NCBI GenBank assembly: GCA_016713735.1
Contig: JADJOP010000043.1
Coordinates: forward strand, 124,001-188,000
Length of the DNA: 64,000 bases
Direction: 5' to 3'
Source of the DNA: Bryobacterales bacterium
GTDB lineage: Bacteria; Acidobacteriota; Terriglobia; Bryobacterales; Bryobacteraceae
The position numbers were made by a program, and so were the translations under genes. The notes under the pieces are model-generated. The model searched no databases, was not told where the DNA came from, and saw nothing but the letters and a program-made list of their open reading frames with translations. Below are positions 1 to 9,445 of this stretch, piece by piece. The stretch's first letter is position 1. Each line of letters begins with the position of its first letter.

Positions 1-1
1 T

Positions 2-901
2 GCGCTTGACGCTGACCAGTACGGGGGCAGTGGGCAGGTCGCGGTCCCACACATCGTGCTTGACGAATTGGAAATGCCAAACGTGCTTGCCGGTGGCTGC
101 GTTGAGGGCGATGAGGCTGTTGGCATAGAGGTTGTCGCCGGGGCGGTTGCCGCCGTAGAAATCGAACGCCGCCGAGCCGGTGGGAACGAACACGAGGCCG
201 CGCTTCTGGTCGACGGCCATGCCGGGCCATGAGTTGGCGCCGCCGAGCGTTTTCCAGCCATCGGCAGGCCAGGTGTCATGGCCGGGCTCGCCGGGGTGCG
301 GGATGGTGTGGAAGCTCCAGCGCAGCTTGCCCGTGCGAGCGTCGAAGGCGCGGATGTCGCCAGGGGAAGAGGGCAGCCCTTCGCTGGTGAGGAAGCCGAC
401 GATGAGCAAGTCGTTGTAGACCACGCCGGGTGAGGTCATCTGCAGACGCTGCGTCTCGGGATCGCGGCCGAGGCCCTGGCGCAGATCGACGCGGCCGTTG
501 TCGCCGAATTCGGTGACGAGCTGGCCGGTCTTGCGGTCGATGGCGAAGAGCTGATGCCCGGCACCGAAGTAGAGGCGGCCATTCCAGTGCATGAAGCCGC
601 GGCTGCGCTGCTTGCTGGTGACGGGCTTGCCGAAAAACGGATCGAAGCTCCACAGTTGCTTGCCGCTGGCTCCGTCGAGGGCCACCACGCGCAGTTTGGG
701 CGTGGTGGCGTAGAGCACGCCGTCGATCACGAGCGGGCGGCACTGGATTTCAGAGCCCTTGAACTCGTCGCCGGAGTCGAACTGCCAGGCCTTCGTGAGG
801 CGCGAGGCGTTGGATGACGTGATCTGTTTGAGGGGCGAATAGAGTTCCGGCTGCGCGGCGGCAAGCGCGGCAAAGGCGATCAACAAAAAAGCGGTGCGCA
901 T
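2..901 (-). CDS. PQQ-dependent dehydrogenase-like quinoprotein, 3' part cut by window edge
   Basis: Periplasmic quinoprotein of the beta-propeller dehydrogenase type; 300 codons are visible before the reading frame leaves the window. It starts with ATG at 901 and a signal peptide (MRTAFLLIAFAALAAAQ). It carries propeller tryptophan-docking style repeats such as ALDGASGKQLWSFDP and the motif KHDVWDRDLPTAP, which corresponds to the HHDIWDYD motif that binds near PQQ in glucose/alcohol quinoproteins. Substrate cannot be told. It lies 21 bases downstream of the amidohydrolase on the same strand and may be co-transcribed with it. The frame is fully open to base 2. Confidence 0.85.
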   Translation of the reverse strand, partial: MRTAFLLIAFAALAAAQPELYSPLKQITSSNASRLTKAWQFDSGDEFKGSEIQCRPLVIDGVLYATTPKLRVVALDGASGKQLWSFDPFFGKPVTSKQRSRGFMHWNGRLYFGAGHQLFAIDRKTGQLVTEFGDNGRVDLRQGLGRDPETQRLQMTSPGVVYNDLLIVGFLTSEGLPSSPGDIRAFDARTGKLRWSFHTIPHPGEPGHDTWPADGWKTLGGANSWPGMAVDQKRGLVFVPTGSAAFDFYGGNRPGDNLYANSLIALNAATGKHVWHFQFVKHDVWDRDLPTAPVLVSVKR

Positions 902-922
902 GAGATTGGGGTGGCAACCAGC

Positions 923-2230
923 TTACTTGCGAACCGCAGGGGCGGGCAAGGGACGGGCGCGGCTGCCGCCGCGTGAGCCATCCCACCACGGATCGCCCTG
1001 CGCTTCGTACTGGCCGAGCTTGTCCCAGTGCTCGCGCGTGCGGCCGTTCAGATCGTAGACGACAAGGCCGGAGGCGACGGTGAGTTCGTTCACCAGGCGC
1101 TGGGTGCCGTCCATGCGCGCGCCGTAGGAATCGACGAAGGCATATTGTCCCTTCTCGACGCGCAGCACGGCGATGTCGGCCACGGCGCCGACGTTGAGAT
1201 GGCCGATCTGTTCGCGGCGGATGATGCGCGCGGCGTTCCAGGTGGAGCGCAGGACAACATCGTCGAGTGACATGCCCATGTTGAGGAACTTCGACATGAC
1301 GTTCAGTTGGTCCTTCATGCCGGAGTTCAGGCTGCCGGAGTGAACGTCGGTGGAGATGGTGTCGGGCGGGAAGCCCTGGCGCACCGCTGGGACGGCCTGG
1401 CGGAATTCGAAGGCCGCGCCGCCATGGCCGACATCGAACAGCACGCCGCGCTTGCGGGCCTCAAACAAGTAGGGCAGCAGTTTGCCTGCCGCATCGAGCA
1501 TCGGCACGGGCGCGTAAAAGCAGTGCGTGTAGATGTCGCCGGGACGGAGCTTCTTGAGGACGAGATCCTGGAACGGCCGTTCGGGACGGAATTGTCCGAA
1601 ATCGATCATCACGGGGAGGTTGGCGATCGTGCCCGCCTCGACGCCGCGCTCGACCGGCGTCCAGTCGGCGCCGCGGTAGTGAGCCACTTTGAAGCCGACG
1701 ATGGTTTCGGGATTGGCCAGGGCCAGGGCGGCGGCGGCCTTGGCGTCCATCAGGTCGAGGCGCTGTTCGTCGGACTCGCCGGGCATTCCAGCGGCGCCGA
1801 TGTTCAACAGCGCATAAACGCGCGTGCGGGCACGGTCGATGACGGTCTTCTTGAAATAGGCGAAGTTGTCACGTCCGGAGGAGCCCGCATCCACGACGGT
1901 GGTGACGCCCACACGCAGAGCGAAGGCATCGGGGTAGATGCTTGCTTCGCCCCCGGCCAGGCTGCGGCCTTCGGAGCCGGCGAAGACGTGGGCGTGCAGA
2001 TCGATGAGGCCGGGGACCAGGTAGAGGCCGCTGACGTCGACCACTTTGCGGGCGCGCGCGGCGTCGATGGAGGGTTCAACGGCGGCGATGAGGCCGGCGC
2101 GAATGGCGACATCCCGCGGGGCGCTCAGCTTGCTCTTCGGATCGATCACGTGCGCGCCCTTCAGGAGCAGGTCATACGACGGCTGCGCCGCAAGCAGGCC
2201 CGCGCAGGCGAGGAAGATTGGCAGAAGCAT
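923..2230 (-). CDS. secreted metallo-amidohydrolase, EF_0837/AHA_3915-like
   Basis: 435-residue metal-dependent hydrolase of the amidohydrolase superfamily with an N-terminal signal peptide (MLLPIFLACAGLLAAQ). Visible metal-site elements are HxH in LIDLHAHVF (about residue 78), a lysine in VGFKVAHY suited to carbamylation, histidines in YTHCFY and DVGHGG, and the catalytic aspartate in STDVHSGS. This is the dihydroorotase-like layout. It is divergent from a SelA-like PLP enzyme with only 24 bases between the starts; EF_0837-type amidohydrolases are often paired with SelA-related PLP proteins, which supports the assignment. The likely substrate is an N-acyl or cyclic amide compound, but the precise one is unknown. 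Confidence 0.85.
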   Translation of the reverse strand: MLLPIFLACAGLLAAQPSYDLLLKGAHVIDPKSKLSAPRDVAIRAGLIAAVEPSIDAARARKVVDVSGLYLVPGLIDLHAHVFAGSEGRSLAGGEASIYPDAFALRVGVTTVVDAGSSGRDNFAYFKKTVIDRARTRVYALLNIGAAGMPGESDEQRLDLMDAKAAAALALANPETIVGFKVAHYRGADWTPVERGVEAGTIANLPVMIDFGQFRPERPFQDLVLKKLRPGDIYTHCFYAPVPMLDAAGKLLPYLFEARKRGVLFDVGHGGAAFEFRQAVPAVRQGFPPDTISTDVHSGSLNSGMKDQLNVMSKFLNMGMSLDDVVLRSTWNAARIIRREQIGHLNVGAVADIAVLRVEKGQYAFVDSYGARMDGTQRLVNELTVASGLVVYDLNGRTREHWDKLGQYEAQGDPWWDGSRGGSRARPLPAPAVRK

Positions 2231-2254
2231 ATCGAGCCACTATAATCGAACCTC

Positions 2255-3448
2255 ATGAAGCACACACGACGCCGATTGCTCCAGACCGCCGCTGTTGCGC
2301 CTGCCGCCGCACTGCCCGCCGCGGCCGCCGCGACGGAGACCACCGCCCTTTCGCCCGCGCCGCTCTATAAAAGCCTCGGCATCCGGCCGGTGATCAACGG
2401 CATGGGTGTAGTGACGGTATTGGGCGGATCGATCATGCCGCCCGAAGTGATTCAGGCGATGGAAGAGGCGTCGCGGTTCTTCATTCCCCTGCCTGAATTG
2501 GAGCGCAAGGTGGGCGCCCGCATCGCTGAATTGCTGCAGGCGCCGGCGGCAATGGTGACGTGCGGCGCGGCCTCGGCGATTGCCGTGGGCACGGCGGCGT
2601 GTCTGTCGCAGGGCGACGCCGCGAAGTTGCGGCAGTTGCCGAACCGCGACGGGATCAATTACGAGGTGATCCAGCAGAAGTCACACCGCTCCGGTTATGA
2701 GCATCAGATGGAGTTGTGCGGGGCCAAAGTGGTGACGGTGGAGACGCGGCAGCAGTTGGAGGCCGCCATCAACGAGCGCACCGGCATGATGTTCTACCTC
2801 AACAAGGCGGAGCATGACGGGCAGATCAAGGCCGAGGAGTTTGTGAAGATCGGCAAGGCACGCGGCATTCCCACGATGAACGACGCGGCTTCGGACGCCA
2901 CGCCGAAAGAGAACTTGTGGAAGTACACGAAGATGGGCTTTGACCTCGTCATCTTCTCCGGCGGAAAGGCGCTGCGCGGGCCGCAGGCGAGCGGCCTTCT
3001 GCTGGGGCGCAAGGACCTGATCGAAGCCTCGTATCCGGCCATGTCGCCCTACGGCGGCATCGGGCGCGGCATGAAGGTGGGCAAGGAAGAGCTGTGCGGG
3101 TTGCTCGCGGCGGTGGAGCGCTATCTCAAAGTGGACCACGCGGCGGAGTGGAAGGAGTTGGAAGCGCGCGTGGCGACGATCCGCGGCGCGCTTAAGGGAG
3201 TGAAGCGGGTGACCACGGAGCGGCACATTCCCGTGATCGCCAACGAGGTTCCGCACGTCATGGTGCAGTGGAACGAGAAGACGCTGGGCATGACGACGAA
3301 GGAAGTGCACGAGCGGCTGATGGGCGGTGAGCCTTCGATTCACACATTGCAGCAGGGGCCGGGGAAGCTGTTGATCTCGGTCTGGATGATGCGTGGGGAC
3401 GAAGCGCAGATTGTCGGCGGCCGGCTGGGCGAGATCCTCGGCGGATAG
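2255..3448 (+). CDS. SelA-like PLP-dependent enzyme with Tat-type signal
   Basis: 397-residue fold-type I PLP protein related to L-seryl-tRNA(Sec) selenium transferase and to D-glucosaminate-6-phosphate ammonia-lyase (DgaE); members lacking a selenocysteine context act as lyases or aminotransferase-like enzymes. The PLP lysine is likely the K of FSGGKALRGPQASG (about residue 238). The N terminus MKHTRRRLLQT followed by an alanine-rich stretch looks like a twin-arginine signal, consistent with folding around PLP before export. It is divergent from the amidohydrolase; the pair probably acts on one substrate. It converges tail to tail with the next gene with only 2 bases between stops. A role in selenocysteine synthesis is unlikely because of the export signal. 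Confidence 0.82.
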   Translation: MKHTRRRLLQTAAVAPAAALPAAAAATETTALSPAPLYKSLGIRPVINGMGVVTVLGGSIMPPEVIQAMEEASRFFIPLPELERKVGARIAELLQAPAAMVTCGAASAIAVGTAACLSQGDAAKLRQLPNRDGINYEVIQQKSHRSGYEHQMELCGAKVVTVETRQQLEAAINERTGMMFYLNKAEHDGQIKAEEFVKIGKARGIPTMNDAASDATPKENLWKYTKMGFDLVIFSGGKALRGPQASGLLLGRKDLIEASYPAMSPYGGIGRGMKVGKEELCGLLAAVERYLKVDHAAEWKELEARVATIRGALKGVKRVTTERHIPVIANEVPHVMVQWNEKTLGMTTKEVHERLMGGEPSIHTLQQGPGKLLISVWMMRGDEAQIVGGRLGEILGG

Positions 3449-3450
3449 CC

Positions 3451-4747
3451 CTACTTGGCGAGCGGCACGGCGATGATCTCCTCATCGTTGCGGGCGTAGA
3501 CGTGGCGGTTGGCATAGGCAGGGTGCGACCAGTTCACCACGCCCAACTCGCGGCGGTTGCCGGGATTTGAGGTGGGCTTGATCAACTGCGCGCGGCTGAT
3601 CTCCTGGTAGCCTTTGGGCGAGAGGCGGGCGATGATCAACTCGCCGCGGTCGTTGTTGATGAAGTAGCGGTCGCCGTTGCGAACGATGAAGCCGGAGGCC
3701 CAGCGGGCTTTCTCCTTGGTGACGGCGAGCGTTTCCCACACGCGCTCGCCGGTTTTCGCGTTGAGGCAGCGGAACTGGCCATAGCTGCAGATGCCGTAGA
3801 TGTAGTCGCCGTCGATGACCGGCGTGTTCACCACCGAATGCAGGCCATCGGTATTGATCTCGCTGGCGCTCTTGCCCTGCCAGAGCTTCTTCGCATGAGC
3901 GCCGTCGAGTTGCATGAGCAGCGAGCCGTTGTAGAACGAGGTCACCAGGAGGCGGGCGCGGTCAAACACGGGCGAGGCGAGGGCCACGCCGAGGTTGATG
4001 CGGAAGGGTTCCTGCCAGAGCGGCTTGCCTGTGGCGGGATCCAGTGACGAGAGCGCGGCGGGATGCCAGACGATGAGTTGGCGCACGCCGGACGATTCGA
4101 TGAGAAGAGGTTGGGAATACCCCTTGCTCGGTATCGGAAGGCAGCGAGCGCCAGAGTTCCTTGCCGGTGAGCTTGTCGAAGGCGACCACCTTCGCATCGG
4201 GTTGGCCGCCGACGACGGCGATGAGCCGGTTTCCGTCGACGATGGGCGCGCCGGCGATGCCCCAGACAGGCATGGTGGCGCCGTAGTCGCGCACATAGTC
4301 CTTCTGCCAGAGGACGGCGCCGGTGCGGGCGTTCAGGCAGAGCAGGACGCCGCTGGCGCCCACGACGTAGACGCGGTCGCCGTCCACGGTGGGTGTGGCG
4401 CGTGGTCCGTAGGCATAGCTGATGCCCTGGTAGGAGGCGGGCCACTCGCGCGTCCAGAGGATCTTGCCGGTCTGCTCGTCCAGGCAGTGCGCGCGCTCGG
4501 TGCCCTTGTTGCCCGCCGCGGCCACGTAGTCGGTGACATAGATGCGTCCGGCGGCGACGGCAGGGCCGGCGAAGCCGCCGCCGATGGGTGTGCGCCACTT
4601 CGGCGTCAGTGCCGCCGAGGCGAAGCGCTCGACGATGCCGGTCTCCTTCCACACGCCGGTGCGGCCGGCGCCACGCCATTCGGGCCAGTCCTCGGCATGG
4701 AGGGAAATCGCGGCGAGCAGAACGGCAGATACGGCGAGGCGATGCAT
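3451..4747 (-). CDS. PQQ-like beta-propeller protein, frameshifted
   Basis: Secreted quinoprotein-like propeller of about 430 residues. The N-terminal half starts MHRLAVSAVLLAAISLHAEDWP (ATG at 4747; in-frame ATGs also at 4756 and 4759) and reads to LPSDTEQG. The C-terminal half continues in another frame from GYSQPLLIESSG to a stop at 3451. The break is at the four-C run 4120-4123: removing one base gives an unbroken propeller, so this is probably a single-base insertion error. Repeats such as LDEQTGKILWTREW and LNAKTGERVWET are PQQ-propeller blades. No catalytic dehydrogenase motif is seen; it may be a blade-only (YncE/BamB-like) protein. It is divergent from the PQQ dehydrogenase at 4766 with 18 bases between starts. 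Confidence 0.8.
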
Positions 4748-4765
4748 CAGTGGCATCATATCTGG

Positions 4766-6622
4766 ATGGTTCGTCGTTTGTGCGCAAGCGCGCTGGTGGT
4801 GGCCGGAATGGCCGCGGCGCAGAATTACCGGACGTGGAGCGACTACGCGGGGTCGGCGGATTCGGCGCAGTATACCGCGCTGACGCAGATTGATCGCTCG
4901 AACGTCACGAAATTGAAGGTCGCCTGGACCTTCTCCACCGGCGACGGTAACAAGTACTCGTTCAATCCGATTGTGGTCGACGACTGGATGTACGTGCTGG
5001 CGCGCAAGAACACGATCGTCGCATTGGATGCCGCCAGCGGCAAGGAGCGCTGGGCATATTCGCCGGGAGCGGACACCACGGTGATCACGCACCGCGGCAT
5101 GAACTACTGGGAGAGCAAGGACCGGCGCGAACGGCGCATTCTGTTTTCGAGCAACCACTACCTGCGCGCGATCGACGCGCTGACGGGCGAGCCGGTTCCG
5201 AGCTTTGGCGACGGCGGCAAAGTGGATCTCAAGATCGGGCTGGACCGCGATCCGGCGACGATCCGACTCGTACAATCGATGTCGCCGGGGCGAGTGTTCG
5301 AGGACCTGATCATTCTCGGATCGGCCACCAATCAGGGCTACGGCTCGGCGCCCGGCGATATTCGCGCGTATGATGTGCGCACCGGGAAGCTGGTGTGGGT
5401 GTTTCACACCGTGCCGCGCCCGGGCGAGTTCGGTTACGACACCTGGCCAAAAGGCGCCTGGAAGCGCGTGGGCGGAGCGAATGTGTGGACGGAGCTGACG
5501 CTCGATCCCAAACGCGGCATTCTCTATGCGCCGACGGCGAGCGCAAAGTACAACTTCTATGGAGCGGACCGCAGCGGCGCGAACCTCTTCAGCGACTGCC
5601 TGCTGGCGTTGGATGCGCGCACCGGCAAGCGGCTGTGGCACTACCAGACGGTGCACCACGACATCTGGGACTACGACCACGCCACCGCGCCGAAGCTGCT
5701 GACGGTGAAGCATGAGGGCAAGACGATCGACGCCGTGGCCCAGGTGACCAAGCAGGGCTTCGTGTTCGTCTTCGACCGCGTGACGGGCAAGCCGCTCTGG
5801 CCAATTGAGGAGCGGAAGGTCCCGAAATCCGATATGCCCGGTGAGGAAACTTGGGCTACGCAGCCGTTTCCCACCAAGCCGCCGCCGTTTGCCCGGCAGA
5901 CGTTCACGGCGGATGACTTGAGCCCGTACCTCTCGGCCCCGGATCGGGCACGGTTTCGCGACGAGATGCTCAGCGCCCGCAACGAAGGGTTGTTCACGCC
6001 GCCAGGCACGCGCAATACGGTTCAGATGCCCGGCAACAACGGCGGCGCCAACTGGAGCGGCGCGGCTGTGGATCCGGCGCACGGCCTGCTCTATGTCGTT
6101 TCCAAGGACCTGCCGGCGATGCTGAAACTCGCCAAGGACCCGGCGCAAGACAAACAGATCGCAGCCCTTGCGGCCTCGGCGGGCGAGAAGTATTACACAG
6201 GGTTCGGCTTCATGCTGGCCAGCGACGGTCTGTCGCCGATCAAACCGCCATGGACGTCGCTGACCGCCTACGATTTGAACGAGGGAACGATCCGCTGGAA
6301 GATCCCGCTTGGCGAGGTGCCGCACCTGGCCGCCAAGGGCATCAAGGACACGGGCACTCATTATCCGAAGGTGGGGCCGGTGGTGACGGCGACGGGGCTG
6401 ATCTTTACGGGCACACGGGATAAGAAAGTGCGCGCGCTCGACACGCGCGATGGCAAGGTGCTGTGGGAGCACACGCTCGACTCCGCGATGGAGGGCGTGC
6501 CTGCTGTGTATGAACTCGGCGGGCGGCAGTACATCGTGTTTTGCGCGGCCGCGCAGGCCGGGCTCACCGTGGCCACGCAGGAGCCCATTCGCGGGGCCTA
6601 CGTGGCATTCGCGCTGCCGTGA
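4766..6622 (+). CDS. PQQ-dependent dehydrogenase (quinoprotein)
   Basis: 618-residue periplasmic PQQ dehydrogenase of the eight-bladed propeller class (glucose/alcohol type). The ATG at 4766 gives a clean signal peptide ending in GMAAAQ. Blades are visible as LDAASGKERWAYSP, YDVRTGKLVWVFHT, LDARTGKRLWHYQT and LDTRDGKVLWEHTL. The canonical motif VHHDIWDYDHATAP sits around residues 290-305. No CxxCH haem c motif is present, so electrons must leave through a separate cytochrome. The C-terminal part MEGVPAVYELGGRQYIVF is typical of the family. The gene shares a very short promoter region with the divergent propeller gene. Exact alcohol or sugar substrate is not readable. Confidence 0.9.
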   Translation: MVRRLCASALVVAGMAAAQNYRTWSDYAGSADSAQYTALTQIDRSNVTKLKVAWTFSTGDGNKYSFNPIVVDDWMYVLARKNTIVALDAASGKERWAYSPGADTTVITHRGMNYWESKDRRERRILFSSNHYLRAIDALTGEPVPSFGDGGKVDLKIGLDRDPATIRLVQSMSPGRVFEDLIILGSATNQGYGSAPGDIRAYDVRTGKLVWVFHTVPRPGEFGYDTWPKGAWKRVGGANVWTELTLDPKRGILYAPTASAKYNFYGADRSGANLFSDCLLALDARTGKRLWHYQTVHHDIWDYDHATAPKLLTVKHEGKTIDAVAQVTKQGFVFVFDRVTGKPLWPIEERKVPKSDMPGEETWATQPFPTKPPPFARQTFTADDLSPYLSAPDRARFRDEMLSARNEGLFTPPGTRNTVQMPGNNGGANWSGAAVDPAHGLLYVVSKDLPAMLKLAKDPAQDKQIAALAASAGEKYYTGFGFMLASDGLSPIKPPWTSLTAYDLNEGTIRWKIPLGEVPHLAAKGIKDTGTHYPKVGPVVTATGLIFTGTRDKKVRALDTRDGKVLWEHTLDSAMEGVPAVYELGGRQYIVFCAAAQAGLTVATQEPIRGAYVAFALP

Positions 6623-6643
6623 GGAGTCCTGCTGTGGTTGCGG

Positions 6644-7753
6644 TTACGGGCGGCCGGGGTCCCAGATGGTGGCGCCGATGAAGCGTTCCTTGGAGGCGTC
6701 TTCGTTGTAGTAGTACACGGTGACGAGCAGGCCGTCGGGGCGCTGCACGGTGCGTGTGTAGCCGAGGTCGGTGCCGCCGCCATCCTGGCGCAGGATGATC
6801 TCCTGGCCCCACGTCAACCCGTTGTCGGAACTGATGCGGGCGCGGATGCCGTAGGGCTGCAGACGGAAGCCGTAGGTGACGGCGAGCCGGCCATCGCCGA
6901 GGCGGACCAGGCTGGGCGGGTTGCCGCCGATGTCCATCGTCGCCTGATTGACGAACTGCCAGGATTCGCCGTTGTTGATGGAGCGGTAGATGTCGATCCA
7001 GCGGCGGCGGCGGATGGCGGTGACAATGTCGGAGGGGCCGACACGGACCGAGGAAGGCATGATGGCGAAGTCTTCCGGTTCAGGGCCGACGAAGGAGACC
7101 ATGTTCCAGCTCTTGCCGCCGTCGCGCGTGCGGACGCAGATGACACGCCCTTCGCGGCCGTTTGACTTTGCCGCGGTGAGAAACGCCGTCAGGTCATGCT
7201 TGCCGTTGACGAGATAGTCGGTGCGGGCGGCGGTGCCGGGTTGCCCGAAGTTGGGGAGCTTGCAGGGGCCGAGCCAGGAGCGGCCGCGGTCCATCGAATA
7301 GTGGTAGCGCGACTCGCCATCGTGGATCGAGGTCATGCGGAAGGTGATGACGAAGTCGGGGTGGGTGAAGTCGATGCCGCCGGGGCAATCGACGGGAGCC
7401 TTGCCGGTGAGGGCGGCCGGGACGTTGGCGATGCGCGAGCCGGGCGGCGGGCGTAGGCCCTCGGGGCGCTCGAGCTTCCAGGTCTTGCCGGCGTCGAGAC
7501 TGCGGGCCAGCACATGCTCAGCGGGGCGGTTGTAGTCGATGTCGTGCCCGGTGGGGTTGTCCTTGAAGTAGCCGAGTTCGAATCCGACGAGGATCTCGCT
7601 GCCCCAGGACCAGACGCCGTGATTGGCGGGCCAGCCGCCGTAGCGGCCTTCCTCGTGGTGGACCTTGAGGTGCTCGACGACTCGCGGCGCCTGTTGTGCG
7701 GGCATTGCGGTGGCCAGGAGACAGGCGGATAGAAGGAGGTTCGTTGTGCGCAT
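6644..7753 (-). CDS. secreted sialidase-like BNR/Asp-box protein
   Basis: 369-residue predicted exo-alpha-sialidase-like six-bladed propeller. The start is the ATG at 7753, preceded by a GGAGAG ribosome binding site, giving the signal peptide MRTTNLLLSACLLATAMPAQQ. At least five Asp-box repeats are visible: SLDAGKTWKL, SMDRGRSWLG, TRDGGKSWNM, SINNGESWQF and SSDNGLTWGQ. The arginine triad of true sialidases cannot be confirmed by eye, so the activity could be on other glycans. Its neighbours (sulfatase, esterase, beta-helix protein) suggest a role in taking apart a decorated polysaccharide. The 151 bases upstream (7754-7904) contain nothing recognisable beyond the ribosome binding site. Confidence 0.82.
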   Translation of the reverse strand: MRTTNLLLSACLLATAMPAQQAPRVVEHLKVHHEEGRYGGWPANHGVWSWGSEILVGFELGYFKDNPTGHDIDYNRPAEHVLARSLDAGKTWKLERPEGLRPPPGSRIANVPAALTGKAPVDCPGGIDFTHPDFVITFRMTSIHDGESRYHYSMDRGRSWLGPCKLPNFGQPGTAARTDYLVNGKHDLTAFLTAAKSNGREGRVICVRTRDGGKSWNMVSFVGPEPEDFAIMPSSVRVGPSDIVTAIRRRRWIDIYRSINNGESWQFVNQATMDIGGNPPSLVRLGDGRLAVTYGFRLQPYGIRARISSDNGLTWGQEIILRQDGGGTDLGYTRTVQRPDGLLVTVYYYNEDASKERFIGATIWDPGRP

Positions 7754-7904
7754 CAGGGTTTCTCTCCAGACTATCCTCGCAGCTTGAAGCCGCGCATGGC
7801 GCCAACCTCGACGCCGCTTTTGCCGGCAACCTCTCCACGAGGCGGTTGCACCAGAATCCATTCGCACTGAAGTGCTCGTTTGCAGCGGCTAGCTGCTGCC
7901 ATGC

Positions 7905-9410
7905 TCAGCCCCGGAGCCGCGCTCCGCGCCAACCTGCCTCCCACTGCCGGGTCAGTTGTGCGAGCGTGCCTGCCAGCGCCGGATCTCCCGCGATGTTCGT
8001 GTTTTCCTGGGGGTCGTTTGTGTGGTCGTACAACTCGACGGCGTCCACCTTGCTGGGGTCGTCGCGGTGGACCCAGCGCGTGAGGCGGTAGCGTTCGGTC
8101 CGCATGCTGTAGCCCATCAAACGGAGGCCGCGCGGACCCTGCCGCGGATACTGGCTGAAGGCGGCGCTCTTCACGCGGCCGCTCGCCGGATTGCGCAGCA
8201 CGGGGACGAGACTGGTTCCCTCCGCGTGCGTCGGCTGTGGCAGACCGCATACGTCGGCCAGCGTGGGATAGAGATCGACGAACTCGGCCAGCGCCGATGT
8301 GCTTTGCCCAGCGCTACGGCTCAGCGCGGGAGAGGCGATCAGCAAGGGCGCATTGGTGTCGTTCTCCACGTTGCTGTGCTTGCACCAGCCATCGTGCTCA
8401 CCCAGTTTCCAACCATGGTCGCCCCACAGCGCGACCACGGTGTTGCCGGCCAGGCCGGTGCTCTCCAGCGCGTCGAGCACGCGGCCCAACTGCGCATCCA
8501 TGTAGCTGATGGCCGCGTAATAGCCGTGTTTCAGCGTGCGCGCCAGGTCGTCGGGGATCTGCCCAGCGGGGATGCCGTAGTAGTTGCGCAACTCGCCGCC
8601 GGGCTGCACGGCATAGTCGGGGGCGTTCTTGGGCCGGAACGGATTCGTCGCCAGTTGGATCTGGGCCGGGTCGTAGAGATCCCAGTACTTCTTGGGTGCG
8701 ACAAACGGCAGGTGGGGCTTGATGAAACCGACGCCCAACCAGAACGGTTGTTCCGGATGCCGCGCGCGCTCGCGCAGTGTCGAGACGGCAAGGTCGGCGA
8801 CTGCGCCGTCCTGGTAAGCATTGTCGGGGACGTCGGCGCTTTCGTAGGCGGGTCCGTTGGTGCGAGGGCGGTTCGGCCCCTTCTTCGCCGCGGCGCCCAC
8901 CTCGGCCTGCCGCTTGCGCACGATCGCACGGTTCTCCTCGCGCGCGTAGGGGTGTTGCGGAGCGCGCGGCGTGGTCCACGGCACCGACCAGGAGGCCTCA
9001 TCATCGAACCCTCCGTGATAGAGCTTTCCCATGCCCTGCGCGAAATAGCCGTGTTGCTTGAAGTGCTGAGGCAGGGTGACGACATCGGGAATCGCCGTGC
9101 GGAAGTGAGTTTCCAGATCCCACACTTTCGTCGTGTCCGGACGCGTGCCCGTCATCAGGCTGGAGCGCGACGGTGAGCAGACGGCCTGCTGGCAATAGGC
9201 GCGGCGGAAGAGGACTCCGCGCCGGGCGAGGCGATCGATGTTCGGGCTCTTCACAATCGGACTGCCGTAGCAGCCCAACTCGGGCCGCAGGTCGTCGACG
9301 GCGATCATGAGTACATTGAGACGCCGCGGGCGTTGCGCCATCGCCGTCAGCGGGGCGGCCAGCGGGGCGGCCAGCACGGCGCGCCGGGTGAGGATGTGTG
9401 CCACGTGCAC
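7905..9410 (-). CDS. sulfatase, iduronate-2-sulfatase-like
   Basis: Sulfatase of the alkaline phosphatase superfamily, 501 residues from a GTG start at 9410 (a second GTG lies two codons in). A Tat-like signal TRRAVLAAPLAAPL precedes the core. The metal-binding DD is in MIAVDDLRPELGCYG, and the formylglycine cysteine is in QQAVCSPSRSSLMTG (about residue 77), matching the CxPxR sulfatase signature. Later elements WGDHGWKLGEHDGW and KHSNVENDTNAP match the iduronate-2-sulfatase subgroup. It would need a formylglycine-generating enzyme encoded elsewhere; none is in this window. It probably removes sulfate from a polysaccharide in concert with neighbouring secreted glycan enzymes. Confidence 0.9.
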   Translation of the reverse strand: MHVAHILTRRAVLAAPLAAPLTAMAQRPRRLNVLMIAVDDLRPELGCYGSPIVKSPNIDRLARRGVLFRRAYCQQAVCSPSRSSLMTGTRPDTTKVWDLETHFRTAIPDVVTLPQHFKQHGYFAQGMGKLYHGGFDDEASWSVPWTTPRAPQHPYAREENRAIVRKRQAEVGAAAKKGPNRPRTNGPAYESADVPDNAYQDGAVADLAVSTLRERARHPEQPFWLGVGFIKPHLPFVAPKKYWDLYDPAQIQLATNPFRPKNAPDYAVQPGGELRNYYGIPAGQIPDDLARTLKHGYYAAISYMDAQLGRVLDALESTGLAGNTVVALWGDHGWKLGEHDGWCKHSNVENDTNAPLLIASPALSRSAGQSTSALAEFVDLYPTLADVCGLPQPTHAEGTSLVPVLRNPASGRVKSAAFSQYPRQGPRGLRLMGYSMRTERYRLTRWVHRDDPSKVDAVELYDHTNDPQENTNIAGDPALAGTLAQLTRQWEAGWRGARLRG

Positions 9411-9445
9411 AGGCTATCATTCATGCGGCGCCGGCACACACGCGC

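Noticed and set aside
3962..6472. Minus-strand open frame of 836 codons
   Set aside because: Its first two thirds are antisense to the PQQ dehydrogenase; only the part after about 4759 is real and is annotated as the frameshifted propeller gene.
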